Below, piece by piece: positions 24,586 through 32,555 of a DNA stretch of 64,000 bases. The position numbers were made by a program, and so were the translations under genes. Location: NCBI RefSeq assembly GCF_014930365.1, contig NZ_JABXWI010000029.1, positions 1 to 64,000 of the forward strand. Reading direction: 5' to 3'. A model generated the notes under the pieces. The model was not told the origin of the DNA. It did not search any database and saw nothing but the letters and a program-made list of their open reading frames with translations. How positions within the stretch are numbered: the stretch's first letter is position 1; the number at the start of each line of letters is the position of its first letter. Source of the stretch: Streptomyces caniscabiei (GTDB taxonomy: Bacteria > Actinomycetota > Actinomycetes > Streptomycetales > Streptomycetaceae).

Positions 24586-24644
24586 TGGCCGCCTGCACCG
24601 TCTTTGACTCCACCGCCCGCCACACGTATCCGAGGAAGGGCTGA
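24585..24644 (+). CDS. Possible 19-residue coupled micro-ORF
   Basis: ATG overlaps the SpdB-like stop (TGATG), and 19 codons read MAACTVFDSTARHTYPRKG before TGA. It could reinitiate ribosomes to reach the next gene, whose ATG is 5 bases after its stop. There is no independent support for a stable product. Confidence 0.2.
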   Translation: MAACTVFDSTARHTYPRKG

Positions 24645-24648
24645 CCTG

Positions 24649-24966
24649 ATGGGCAACTCCGACATCCGCCGTCTGGACCGCGAGATCCAGCGGACGACGA
24701 AGAAGCTGGAAGCGGTCCGCCGGGGTGAGTGGTGGCCGCTGACCAGCCGTGAGCGCCTGTCGATGACCCGCGCCATGGCCGGTGGCGCCCGCAGCGTCCA
24801 CAAGGGCCGCAGCACGGCCGGTGCCGAGGACCGCATGGACTCCATCGGGTCCGCCGTCGAGACGCGGCTGAACGCGGAGCTGACGGCGCTGCACGGGGAG
24901 CGTCAGCGGCTGATCACCGAGGCCGCCCGCGCCAAGGCCGCCAAGAAGTCGACGGGGTGGTGGTGA
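24649..24966 (+). CDS. Helical DUF-type AICE protein
   Basis: The 105-residue basic protein is all alpha-helical in appearance (DIRRLDREIQRTTKKLEAVRRGEWW, then NAELTALHGERQRLITEAARAKAAKKSTGWW). It has coiled-coil potential at both ends and a C-terminal WW. ATG 24649 is preceded by GAGGAAGGG; the longer open frame is rejected. The C-terminal KKSTGWW resembles the KKKSSWW end of the next small protein, which suggests related tails or a shared partner. The function is unknown. Confidence 0.7.
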   Translation: MGNSDIRRLDREIQRTTKKLEAVRRGEWWPLTSRERLSMTRAMAGGARSVHKGRSTAGAEDRMDSIGSAVETRLNAELTALHGERQRLITEAARAKAAKKSTGWW

Positions 24967-25136
24967 GCATGGCCGCGACCACGCCGCCGGGTGAGTGCCC
25001 GCAGTGCTGGCAGCACGCCCACGACCGAAGCGTCCACCGCAAGCTGCGGCCCCGCGAGGACTGCCCGCAGTGCGTGGACCACATGCGCAACGGCTGCCCG
25101 AACATCACGCCCAAGAAGAAGTCGAGTTGGTGGTGA
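24963..25136 (+). CDS. Small zinc-ribbon-like protein
   Basis: 57 residues, starting at GTG 24963 in a 4-bp overlap with the previous stop (ATG 24969 is the alternative). Motifs CPQC-x2-H-x-H and CPQC-x2-H give paired metal ligands, and the tail is KKKSSWW. It is too short for most gene finders, but both overlaps and the Cys/His pattern support it. A zinc-binding adaptor in the transfer operon is likely; no family is named. Confidence 0.6.
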   Translation: MSMAATTPPGECPQCWQHAHDRSVHRKLRPREDCPQCVDHMRNGCPNITPKKKSSWW

Positions 25137-25438
25137 GCGTGGACGGCCGTTGTCCCGCCGCTCACCCCGAAGACCCCACCCCGTGCGTCGGCCCGGTCGC
25201 GGTGACCGTGCTGGACGCCGTGGGCGGCGGTGCTGATGGGTGCGAGCACCATGGCGCCCGTCTGCTGGCTTCCCTCGACCGGGGCCGCGTCTACGCCCTG
25301 CCCACCGCCCCGGCTGGTGCGGCCATTCGCGTGTTCCGGGCCGCCGCCGGCATCCGCCCCTTCTGCTGGGTCGACGGCCCGCGCAACCAGCCGTCCCAGC
25401 TCAGCGCGATCGAGAACCGCGCCCGCCACGGCCGCTGA
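25133..25438 (+). CDS. Hypothetical AICE protein, 101 residues
   Basis: Starts at GTG 25133, overlapping the preceding stop by 4 bp. The protein has C and H residues near the start (RCPAAHPEDPTPCVGPVAVTVLD, then CEHHGARLLASL) and a compact alpha/beta-like C-terminal half ending FCWVDGPRNQPSQLSAIENRARHGR. No membrane helix is present. It is the last of the small coupled genes before traB. The family is not recognised. Confidence 0.65.
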   Translation: MSVDGRCPAAHPEDPTPCVGPVAVTVLDAVGGGADGCEHHGARLLASLDRGRVYALPTAPAGAAIRVFRAAAGIRPFCWVDGPRNQPSQLSAIENRARHGR

Positions 25439-25541
25439 CCGTGCGCCCGCCCCGCCCGCCCCGGTCTGCCGGGCGGGCGGGGCCCGCAGCCTTCCCCGTT
25501 TCTTCCGCCCCGCCACCGGGGCAGTCAGGAGTGCTCCCGTC

Positions 25542-27668
25542 ATGGGTGACACCGTCGTCCACCTGCACAAGAACACCGACCCCACCCCCGACCCCGGCGC
25601 CGATGCGGCCCCGGTGACCACGCTGACCGTGGTCCCCGACCCCACCCCGCCCGCCCCCGTCCCGCTGTGGGTGCGCTCCGGCCGCGCGGAGAAGCGGGTG
25701 GCCACCGATGAGCGCACCAAGAACACTGGGCGCGTGGTCGTCCGTCACGGCGCCTATGTCGTGGGCGGGGCCCGGATCGTGGCCCGCCGTACCTGGGACG
25801 GCCGTACCGGCTCCCGCTACGAGCGCATGATCCGCACGGCGGAAGCCGCGGGGAACCTGGAAGCGGCCGAGGAGTGGGAGGAGCGCCTGCAGCGCTTCCG
25901 CGCCGCCCGCCACCACCGCCGCATGGACCTGCTGCACTCACCCGTGGAGGCCGCCAAGGGCCTCGCCGTCGGCACCGGCACCGGCATCGGCGTCCTGGTC
26001 GCGCTCGGGGTGGCGCACGCGATCGTCACCGAGGACATCGCCGACGTCATCACCCCGCTCATGGCCGTGATCGGCCTCATCCACACCCTCATCGTCATCG
26101 TCCAGGTCGTGTGGGGACCGGCGGTCACGATCGGCCCGTTCCTCGCCCTGCTCGCCCTGTGGGCCGTCGGCCGCCACCAGCAGGCCGCACCCCAGTGGGC
26201 GCTCCCGGCGAACGTCCGGTCGAGCGAGGGTGAGCCGATCACCCCGTCCATCGTCGTCAAGGCACTGCGCGACCTCGGCGTGCCCGCGCTGCGCAACGCC
26301 ATCAAGGAGATGGGCGATGCCGGCGCGTCCATGCTCGGTCCGATCCGCATCGCCGGATGCGGCGTGGAGGTCGACGTCACCCTGCCGTCGGGGGTGTCGA
26401 CGATCGAGGTTCAGCAGCGGCGCCGCAAGCTCGCCGAGAACCTGACCCGGCACGAGCACGAAGTGTTCATCACCCTGCCCGAGGCCGCCCGCACGGTGCG
26501 GCTGTGGGTGGCGGACTCGGGTGCCCTGGATGAGCCGATCGGCCCGTCGCCGCTGGTCACCGACGAGACGATGACCGCCGACTACGCCAAGGGCAAGGCC
26601 CCGTGGGGCCAGGACCTGCGCGGAGACGCCGCCGCGCTCAGCCTGTACCAGCGCCACCTTCTGATCACCGGTCTGTCGAACCAGGGCAAGACCGTGGCCC
26701 TGCGGTCGCTCGCCCTGTGGGTCGCCCTCGACAAGTCGGTGCAGTTCCTCATGGGCGACCTCAAGGGCGTGGGTGACTGGGCCATGTTCGACGGGCTTGC
26801 CACCACGCTCATCCAGGGCCCCACCGACGAACACGTCATCCAGGTCACCGAGATGGTGGAGGGGGCGGTCGAGGAGATGAACCGCCGTCTCCAGGCCCCG
26901 CCCGGAACGGTCTTTCCGGCCCTGATTGTGCTGGTGGACGAGGCACAGGTGGCGTTCATGTGCCCGGTCAAGGACGAGGACAAGCGCCCGTATGGCGGCT
27001 CGAAGTCCAACTCCCGCTACTTCATGGCCGTCCGCAAAATCCACAACCAGGGGCGTGCGGTGAACGTGCTGATGTGGCAGGGCACCCAGGACCCCACCGA
27101 CCAGAACCTCCCCAAGCTGGTCCGCGAGGGCGCCCACACCCGCGCCTCCCTCGCCCTGGGCACCGAGTCCCAGGCCCGCATGGCGCTCGGGGACAAGGCC
27201 GTCGACGGCGGCGCCGCCCCCAACCTCCTGCGCCCCGGCCTCGACCAGGGAACCCTGGTCGTCGCGTCCTCCGGCATCGACGTGCCCAAGGGACAGTCGT
27301 CCATCACCGTGCGCACGCACTACATCGACGACGACGCGGCCGAAGCCATCACCGACCGCGCCAAAGCCCTCCGGGACGGCGTCACCACCCTGCACGCCAT
27401 CGACCGGGGCGAGGACCGCGACCCGCTCGCCGACATCGCGAACGTGGTCGGGGACGCCTCCCGCGTCCTGACTCAGGACGTCCTCAAGCGCCTCGCCGCC
27501 CTGAACGCGGACGCCTACGGCAAGTGGTCGTTCATCGACCTCAAGCGCGTCCTGGACGGCACCGGAGCGGAGCCGTACAAGTCCGACGGCCGCATGGTCA
27601 TCGGCCGCGACCGCCTCACCCGCGCCCTCACCAACCGCGACACCGACGGTTCCGCTTCCACCGACTGA
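25542..27668 (+). CDS. traB: TraB-type FtsK/SpoIIIE DNA translocase
   Basis: This is the conjugation motor: a membrane-anchored hexameric ATPase that moves double-stranded DNA between hyphae. The 708-residue protein has a Pro-rich N-terminus and three membrane helices (about 145-225). The motor domain has Walker A GLSNQGKT (about 377), Walker B LIVLVDEAQV (about 465) and an arginine-finger-type stretch downstream. The C-terminal about 70 residues (DVLKRLAALNADAYGKWSFIDLKRVLDG) form a winged-helix domain expected to read the clt repeats. ATG 25542 is placed after AGGAG. The repeat cluster immediately downstream is the natural clt candidate. Only this large transfer gene is needed in pSAM2-like systems. 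Confidence 0.92.
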   Translation: MGDTVVHLHKNTDPTPDPGADAAPVTTLTVVPDPTPPAPVPLWVRSGRAEKRVATDERTKNTGRVVVRHGAYVVGGARIVARRTWDGRTGSRYERMIRTAEAAGNLEAAEEWEERLQRFRAARHHRRMDLLHSPVEAAKGLAVGTGTGIGVLVALGVAHAIVTEDIADVITPLMAVIGLIHTLIVIVQVVWGPAVTIGPFLALLALWAVGRHQQAAPQWALPANVRSSEGEPITPSIVVKALRDLGVPALRNAIKEMGDAGASMLGPIRIAGCGVEVDVTLPSGVSTIEVQQRRRKLAENLTRHEHEVFITLPEAARTVRLWVADSGALDEPIGPSPLVTDETMTADYAKGKAPWGQDLRGDAAALSLYQRHLLITGLSNQGKTVALRSLALWVALDKSVQFLMGDLKGVGDWAMFDGLATTLIQGPTDEHVIQVTEMVEGAVEEMNRRLQAPPGTVFPALIVLVDEAQVAFMCPVKDEDKRPYGGSKSNSRYFMAVRKIHNQGRAVNVLMWQGTQDPTDQNLPKLVREGAHTRASLALGTESQARMALGDKAVDGGAAPNLLRPGLDQGTLVVASSGIDVPKGQSSITVRTHYIDDDAAEAITDRAKALRDGVTTLHAIDRGEDRDPLADIANVVGDASRVLTQDVLKRLAALNADAYGKWSFIDLKRVLDGTGAEPYKSDGRMVIGRDRLTRALTNRDTDGSASTD

Positions 27669-27692
27669 CAGCAGGGAGCCGACCCCCGACGG

Positions 27693-27853
27693 GTCAGGGA
27701 GACAGGGAGAACTCCCTCAACCCCTCCCTGACCCGCCTCCCTCCACCTGACCTGCACGAATGATCAGTCAGGGAGGCAGGGAGGCACCCCAGGTCAGACC
27801 CCTGAAACCCCCTCCACACGCCACCCCACTAGGGGTGTATCCGCCTCCCTGAC
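27693..27853. other. Candidate clt (TraB recognition) repeat region
   Basis: The 9-mer GTCAGGGAG occurs at 27693-27701 and 27767-27775. Its complement CTCCCTGAC occurs at 27724-27732 and 27845-27853, alternating in orientation. Extra CAGGGAG and CTCCCT partial copies lie between. No gene is supported in 27,669-27,875. Short repeats beside traB are where Streptomyces elements carry the cis-acting transfer locus. Confidence 0.55.
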
Positions 27854-27875
27854 CAACTGCCGGAAGGGATTCCGC

Positions 27876-28340
27876 ATGTTCCCCGACAACGGCCACCACA
27901 TGCCCACCGGGCGGGCCGTGGAAGTCCACCACCCCACCCCCATCACCCCCGCCCCGACGACGTCGACGCCCCTCGTGCCCGCCCAGCCGGGCACCGTCCC
28001 GACCGTGGCGTCCGTCGTTCTGCCGGACGGGCGGATCGTCACCGGCTACGCCATCGAGCCCGCGAAGCCCGAACCAGTCGCGGCCAAGCCGCCCGTCTCC
28101 CGCGCGGCTGTGAACGTCGCCCTCGGGGGCATCGGGTTCCTCGCCGTGTGCGGCGGACTGCTGATCCTCACCACATTCATCACCGCATTGACGGCGCTCA
28201 TCACCCAGCTCATCACCCTCGCCGCCGTCATCTTCGGCGGATGGATCGCCGTCCAGGTGTTCAGCGCGGGCGGCGACAAGGGCGGCACCACGGTCAACAT
28301 CCGCAAGGCCGTCATCAAGCGCAACCGCTTCTACCAGTAG
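27876..28340 (+). CDS. Spd-like membrane protein
   Basis: The 154-residue product has a Pro/Thr-rich N-terminal half (about 1-75) with VVLPDGRIVTGYAI. Two close hydrophobic helices follow (about 85-105 and 108-130), and a short basic cytoplasmic tail ends VIKRNRFYQ. The layout fits a spread (Spd) accessory protein. It follows the clt-like region and is closed by a strong hairpin. The ATG lies 7 bases after GGAAGGGA. Confidence 0.72.
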   Translation: MFPDNGHHMPTGRAVEVHHPTPITPAPTTSTPLVPAQPGTVPTVASVVLPDGRIVTGYAIEPAKPEPVAAKPPVSRAAVNVALGGIGFLAVCGGLLILTTFITALTALITQLITLAAVIFGGWIAVQVFSAGGDKGGTTVNIRKAVIKRNRFYQ

Positions 28341-28347
28341 CTACGCC

Positions 28348-28391
28348 AAGGGCGGCCCCCGTCTCACGCCAATGAATCCGGGGCCGCCCTT
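28348..28391 (+). terminator. Terminator between transfer and replication modules
   Basis: AAGGGCGGCCCC pairs with GGGGCCGCCCTT across a 20-base loop. It marks the end of the transfer operon. Confidence 0.75.
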
Positions 28392-28429
28392 GTCACCCAG
28401 CACCCTTCACAGGACTGGAGACATCCAGC

Positions 28430-29716
28430 ATGACCGAACCGACCGACATCCGGCGAGCACCAGTCGCATCCCGGCCACTCCGGGTCGTGGACGCGTTCTC
28501 GACCAAGAGCGCGACCGAAGCAGGCGGCCGCGTGATCCCCGGCGACATCGTTGAACTGTTCCGGGGACCTGGCGGCTGGGCAGAGGGCCTGCGCATGCTC
28601 GGCCTGGCCGACATCGGCCTGGAGTGGGACACAGCGGCGTGCAGGACCGCGCACGCCGCCGGCCACGCCACCATTCAGACCGACGTGGCCGCCTACCCGA
28701 CCGACCCGTTCAAGGACCGCGTCGCCGGGCTCATCGCGTCCCCGCCGTGCCAGGCATGGTCCCGCGCCGGGAAGCGCGGCGGGCTCGCCGATCAGGCGCT
28801 CGTGCACCAGGCCGTTCACGACCTCGCCCATGGCCGCGACACCCGCGCCGAACTCCTCGCCCGGTGCAAGGACGAGCGGTCCCTGCTCGCCGCCGAGCCG
28901 ATGCGCTGGCTGTACGACCTGCGCCCCGAATGGGTGTGCCTGGAGGAAGTCCCCGACGTCCTCCCGCTGTTCCAGCAGATCGGTGCCGTGCTGCGGACCT
29001 GGGGCTACAGCATGTGGGTGGGCGTGCTGAACGCCGCCGACTACGGAGTGCCCCAGACCCGCCGCCGCGCCATCCTCATCGCCTCCCGCACCCGCCCGGT
29101 CACCGCCCCGCCCCCGACCCACAGCCGGCACGACCACGGAGACGTCCTGTTCGGCGAACGCCTTCAACCATGGGTGTCCATGGCCCAAGCTCTCAACTGG
29201 GCGAACGGCCTCACCGTCAACACCCGCGGAGACCGCAAGACCGCCGGCGGCAACGAGTTCCCCGCCGATCGACCGTCCTGGGCACTCACCGAGAAGACCC
29301 GCTCATGGGTGCTCCACACCAACCGCAACCAGAAGCCCGACGGCAGCAGGCAGACCGCCGACCCCTACGCCGGGCCCGCCCCCACCTTCACCGTCAAGGC
29401 CGGCGGGCAATGGGTGCTGCGGCACAACAGCCAGAAGAACGCCACGGTAAGGCCAACCACCGAGCCCGCCGGGACGCTGTTCTTCGGCCACCACTGCACC
29501 AACGTGGCCTGGGAGAACGAGGAAGCGGAATCCGTCCGCATCACCGTCCAGGAAGCCGCCATTCTCCAGTCGTTCCGGCCGGACTACCCGTTCCACGGCA
29601 CCAAGACCAAGCAGTTCGAGCAGGTCGGCAACGCCGTGCCGCCGCTGCTCGCCGCGCACATCGTCTCCGTGCCCACCGGCATCCCGGTCCACTCGACCTC
29701 GAAGGCGGCGGCATGA
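28430..29716 (+). CDS. DNA (cytosine-5) methyltransferase
   Basis: A 428-residue enzyme that transfers methyl from SAM to cytosine C5 in a DNA target. Conserved motifs in order: I as VELFRGPGGWAEGL, IV with the catalytic Cys107 in SPPCQAWS, VI as LEEVPDV (in place of ENV), VIII as QTRRRAILIAS, and IX/X with GNAVPPLLAAH. The target-recognition region is about 230-360. No restriction endonuclease is seen nearby, so it looks like a solitary methylase that could protect the double-stranded transferred element from recipient restriction. The stop overlaps the Prim-Pol start (ATGA). Confidence 0.9.
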   Translation: MTEPTDIRRAPVASRPLRVVDAFSTKSATEAGGRVIPGDIVELFRGPGGWAEGLRMLGLADIGLEWDTAACRTAHAAGHATIQTDVAAYPTDPFKDRVAGLIASPPCQAWSRAGKRGGLADQALVHQAVHDLAHGRDTRAELLARCKDERSLLAAEPMRWLYDLRPEWVCLEEVPDVLPLFQQIGAVLRTWGYSMWVGVLNAADYGVPQTRRRAILIASRTRPVTAPPPTHSRHDHGDVLFGERLQPWVSMAQALNWANGLTVNTRGDRKTAGGNEFPADRPSWALTEKTRSWVLHTNRNQKPDGSRQTADPYAGPAPTFTVKAGGQWVLRHNSQKNATVRPTTEPAGTLFFGHHCTNVAWENEEAESVRITVQEAAILQSFRPDYPFHGTKTKQFEQVGNAVPPLLAAHIVSVPTGIPVHSTSKAAA

Positions 29717-30606
29717 GTGAGCACCTGATGCGTGCCGCGCTGGAAGCGGCAGAGCGTGGCTGGCACGTCTTCCCGCTGCGTCCCGGCGGCAAGCCGCCCG
29801 CCCTGCACGGCGAGAAGTCCTGCACCCGCGCTGGCGAGTGCGCGCGCGGGCACCGGAAGTGGGAGCAGCGCGCGACCACCGACCCGGACCGTATCCGCGC
29901 CGCCTGGTCGAGGGCCCCGTTCAACGTCGGCATCGCCACCGGACCGTCCGGCCTGGTCGTCGTCGACCTCGACGTGCCCAAGGACAAGGGCAGTTCGGAC
30001 GCGCCTGACGGTGCGGCGACCTTCGCAGCGCTCTGCGAGCGCGCCGGTCACCGCGTCCCCGACACCTACCAGACGCGGACCGCGAGCGGTGGGGAGCACC
30101 TGTACTTCACCGCCCCCGCCGGGGTGAGGTTGGCCAACACGGCAGGAACCATCGGCGCGTTGGTCGACACCCGCGCGTGGGGCGGCTACGTCGTCGCCGC
30201 CGGAAGCACCACCCCCACCGGAGACTACGAACCGCTCAGCGCCCCCGTGACGGCCCCTCTGCCCGTCTGGCTGCTGAGCATCCTGCAACCCGCCCCCAAG
30301 CCGCCTCAGGCCCCCTCAGGGCCCGTAACGGCGCAATCACGTCGATATGCGGATGTAGCACTCGCCGCAGAGACACGGAACGTCGCGGGGGCCCAAGTCG
30401 GCGGGCGGGAAACGGCGTTGTTCCGTGCGGCGCGCGCCCTAGGACGCTTCGTCGCATGGGGCGACCTCCCCCGGCACACGGTTGAGCAGGCTCTTCAGGA
30501 GGCGGGGGAGGCGGCCGGCCTCACCGTCGCCGAGTGCCGCTCCACCCTCCGCAGCGCCCTCAACTGGTCCATCGCCCACAACCAGCACGGACGGAACGCG
30601 GCATGA
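29713..30606 (+). CDS. Bifunctional primase/polymerase (Prim-Pol) replication protein
   Basis: The 297-residue protein has an archaeo-eukaryotic-type Prim-Pol domain (about 10-195). Marks: GWHVFPLRPGGKPPALHGE at the N-terminus, the catalytic acidic pair in VVVDLDVP, and the SGGEHLYFTAP His strand. A helical C-terminal part follows (about 225-295, RETALFRAARALGRFVAWGDLPRHTVEQALQEAG), as in primase C-terminal domains. RepPP-type AICEs use such a protein as replication initiator. It is coupled to the methylase upstream and to a small gene downstream. It should prime and extend DNA at an element origin, probably the iteron-like region near 32.1 kb. Confidence 0.9.
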   Translation: MSEHLMRAALEAAERGWHVFPLRPGGKPPALHGEKSCTRAGECARGHRKWEQRATTDPDRIRAAWSRAPFNVGIATGPSGLVVVDLDVPKDKGSSDAPDGAATFAALCERAGHRVPDTYQTRTASGGEHLYFTAPAGVRLANTAGTIGALVDTRAWGGYVVAAGSTTPTGDYEPLSAPVTAPLPVWLLSILQPAPKPPQAPSGPVTAQSRRYADVALAAETRNVAGAQVGGRETALFRAARALGRFVAWGDLPRHTVEQALQEAGEAAGLTVAECRSTLRSALNWSIAHNQHGRNAA

Positions 30607-30959
30607 GCGCCCCGGCCCGCCCCCCTCTGAAGAGCATCACCCCCACCACGGCCGCCCCCCGCGCCGCCGAACCGGCCCCGCCGCAGTCGGCTGTGGGCGA
30701 GCCGAAAGGCGCCGCCCGTCAGGGCGTCTCCTCTGCTGTTTGTCCTCGCCCGCAGCGCGGTGACGGCCGGTACCCCGTGGCATGGCTGCACATCGTCGCA
30801 CCGCGCGGCGCCACCCCCACCGCCACCTCGAAGTGCCTGTGCGGGCGGGACCGCAGCGCCGTCGGCCACCGCCGCGTGCTCGCCCTGATCGCCGACCACA
30901 CCGCCCACCGCGACACCTGCCCGCTCCGCACCCCCCAGGAAGGGAGGACCGCAGCATGA
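30603..30959 (+). CDS. Small Cys/His protein of the replication operon
   Basis: 118 residues with 4-bp overlaps at both ends. The first half is Pro/Ala-rich linker. The second half has HIVAPRGATPTATSKCLCGRD followed by VLALIADHTAHRDTCP, a C-x-C...H-x2-H...C set that looks like one metal-binding finger. It is probably a DNA-binding helper of replication. The family is not recognised. Confidence 0.65.
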   Translation: MSAPARPPLKSITPTTAAPRAAEPAPPQSAVGEPKGAARQGVSSAVCPRPQRGDGRYPVAWLHIVAPRGATPTATSKCLCGRDRSAVGHRRVLALIADHTAHRDTCPLRTPQEGRTAA

Positions 30960-32059
30960 CGGACACCATCGACGGCGCGGCCCTGCTCAACGAGGTCGAA
31001 GCCTTCCACCGCCGGTTCAACGTCTTCCCCACCGAAGCCGCCTACGTCGCCGTCGCGCTGTGGGACGCGCACGCCCACCTCATCGACTGCTTCGACTCCA
31101 CCCCGCGTCTGGCGTTCCTGTCCCCCGAGCCGGGGTCGGGCAAGTCCCGTGCGCTGGAAGTCGTCGAAACGCTAGTGCCGCGCCCCATGGTCGCCGTCAA
31201 CGCGTCCGCCGCCGCCCTCTTCCGGTCCGTCTCCGACCCGAACGGGCGCCCGTCGATCCTCTTCGACGAGATCGACACCGTCTTCGGCCCAAAGGCGGGG
31301 GACAACGAGGAGCTGCGCGGATTCCTCAACGCTGGTCACCGCCGCAAGGGCGTTACCTACCGGTGCGTGGGCGACCAGCAAACAGTCACCCCGTTCCCCT
31401 CCTACGCCGCCGTCGCGGTCGCCGGACTCGGCTCGCTGCCCGACACGATCCTGACCCGCTCCGTCATCGTCCGCATGCGCCGCCGCGCCCGGAACGAGCA
31501 CGTCGAACCGTTCCGCGCCGGACTGCACGAGCCGGAGGGCAACAAGCTGCGCGACCGCCTCGCACAGTGGGCCGAACACGCCCGCGGCTTCGTCATGGGG
31601 GCGTGGCCGGAGATGCCCGACGGGGTCACCGACCGCCCGGCGGACGTGTGGGAACCTCTGCTCGCCGTCGCCGACGTCGTCGGCGGCGACTGGCCGCGAC
31701 GTGCGCGGGAAGCCTGCGTGACCCTGGTCAAAGCCTCCCAGGCCAACGACAAGGGCAGTCTCGGCATCCGACTGCTCACCGACCTGCGCGACCACGTCCT
31801 CATCGGCATCGACCGCCTTCCCACCGTCGCCATCCTCGACCGGCTCAACGCCCTCGACGACGCCCCGTGGGCCGACCTGGGCGGCCGGCCGCTCGACAAC
31901 CGGCGCCTGTCCAAGATGCTCAGCGAGTACATGACGGCGGACAACGAACCCATAGCCTCCCGCAACATCCGCACCAGCGGCGGCGTCCTCAAGGGCTTCT
32001 ACGCCGACGACCTCACCGACGCGTGGGCCCGCTACTGCCCGCCCCCGCCCCGCCCCTGA
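30956..32059 (+). CDS. DUF3631 ATPase (helicase-like replication partner)
   Basis: The 367-residue P-loop protein has Walker A PEPGSGKSRALE (about residue 60), Walker B PSILFDEIDTVFG (about 98) and a sensor-like VAVAGLGSLPDTILTRSVIVRMRRR. The C-terminal winged-helix-like part is ADLGGRPLDNRRLSKMLSEYM. DUF3631 domains usually sit with Prim-Pol primases and are thought to be replicative helicases. It overlaps the previous gene by ATGA and directly precedes the iteron-like repeats. It probably completes the RepPP module. Confidence 0.87.
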   Translation: MTDTIDGAALLNEVEAFHRRFNVFPTEAAYVAVALWDAHAHLIDCFDSTPRLAFLSPEPGSGKSRALEVVETLVPRPMVAVNASAAALFRSVSDPNGRPSILFDEIDTVFGPKAGDNEELRGFLNAGHRRKGVTYRCVGDQQTVTPFPSYAAVAVAGLGSLPDTILTRSVIVRMRRRARNEHVEPFRAGLHEPEGNKLRDRLAQWAEHARGFVMGAWPEMPDGVTDRPADVWEPLLAVADVVGGDWPRRAREACVTLVKASQANDKGSLGIRLLTDLRDHVLIGIDRLPTVAILDRLNALDDAPWADLGGRPLDNRRLSKMLSEYMTADNEPIASRNIRTSGGVLKGFYADDLTDAWARYCPPPPRP

Positions 32060-32063
32060 GAAG

Positions 32064-32246
32064 CGCTACATCCGCTACAGCCGCTACACCCCAGGTCAAA
32101 GCACCTGAACCCGTAGCGGCAAACCCCTGATGTAGCGGCTACGGCCCCGCGCCCGCCCGCATGCCGTAGCCGCTACATCGCCGCCATCCGCTACACCAAA
32201 CACCCGCGCTGACCTGCGATGTAGCGGATGTAGCGGATGTAGCGGA
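32064..32246. repeat. Iteron-like repeats (candidate replication origin)
   Basis: The 7-mer CCGCTAC or its complement GTAGCGG appears about nine times in 183 bp, in both orientations. It includes three head-to-tail copies of GATGTAGCG (32219-32244) and the palindromic GTAGCGGCTAC (32132-32142). The block lies directly after the replication genes and before xis, where a Rep-bound origin would be expected. No gene occupies 32,060-32,300. Confidence 0.7.
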
Positions 32247-32300
32247 CTCCTGAGAAGGGGGCCAAGCCCCCGCCGTCATGTGACGAAGGAGAGCCACCGC

Positions 32301-32546
32301 ATGGCCACAGCCCAACTCGCCGAAACCATCGACCCCACCCTCGTACTGCTGACCGTCGAAGAGGCCGCCCGCCGCCTCCAGATCGGCCGGACCACATGCT
32401 TCGCGCTCGTGCGATCCGGAGAGCTGGAGTCCATCACCGTCGGCCACCTCCGCCGGGTCCCCGCCGATGCCGTTCCGGAGTTCGTCACCCGCCGCCGGAA
32501 GCGGCAGCACCACACCGCCACCATCACCGCCGTCCAGGCCGCCTGA
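32301..32546 (+). CDS. xis: Excisionase (MerR-like helix-turn-helix)
   Basis: 81 residues. The DNA-binding core is LLTVEEAARRLQIGRTTCFALVRSGELESITVGHLRRVP, the MerR/Xis-type winged helix of AICE excisionases. It bends DNA near attachment arms to direct the integrase towards excision. ATG 32301 follows AAGGAG; the frame runs seven codons further upstream without a ribosome site. It ends 9 bp before the integrase start, forming an xis-int operon. Confidence 0.88.
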   Translation: MATAQLAETIDPTLVLLTVEEAARRLQIGRTTCFALVRSGELESITVGHLRRVPADAVPEFVTRRRKRQHHTATITAVQAA

Positions 32547-32555
32547 GGAGTACGC

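Noticed and set aside
28430..29716. Restriction-modification system
   Set aside because: Neighbouring genes are replication and transfer genes. No endonuclease-like product was found on either side.
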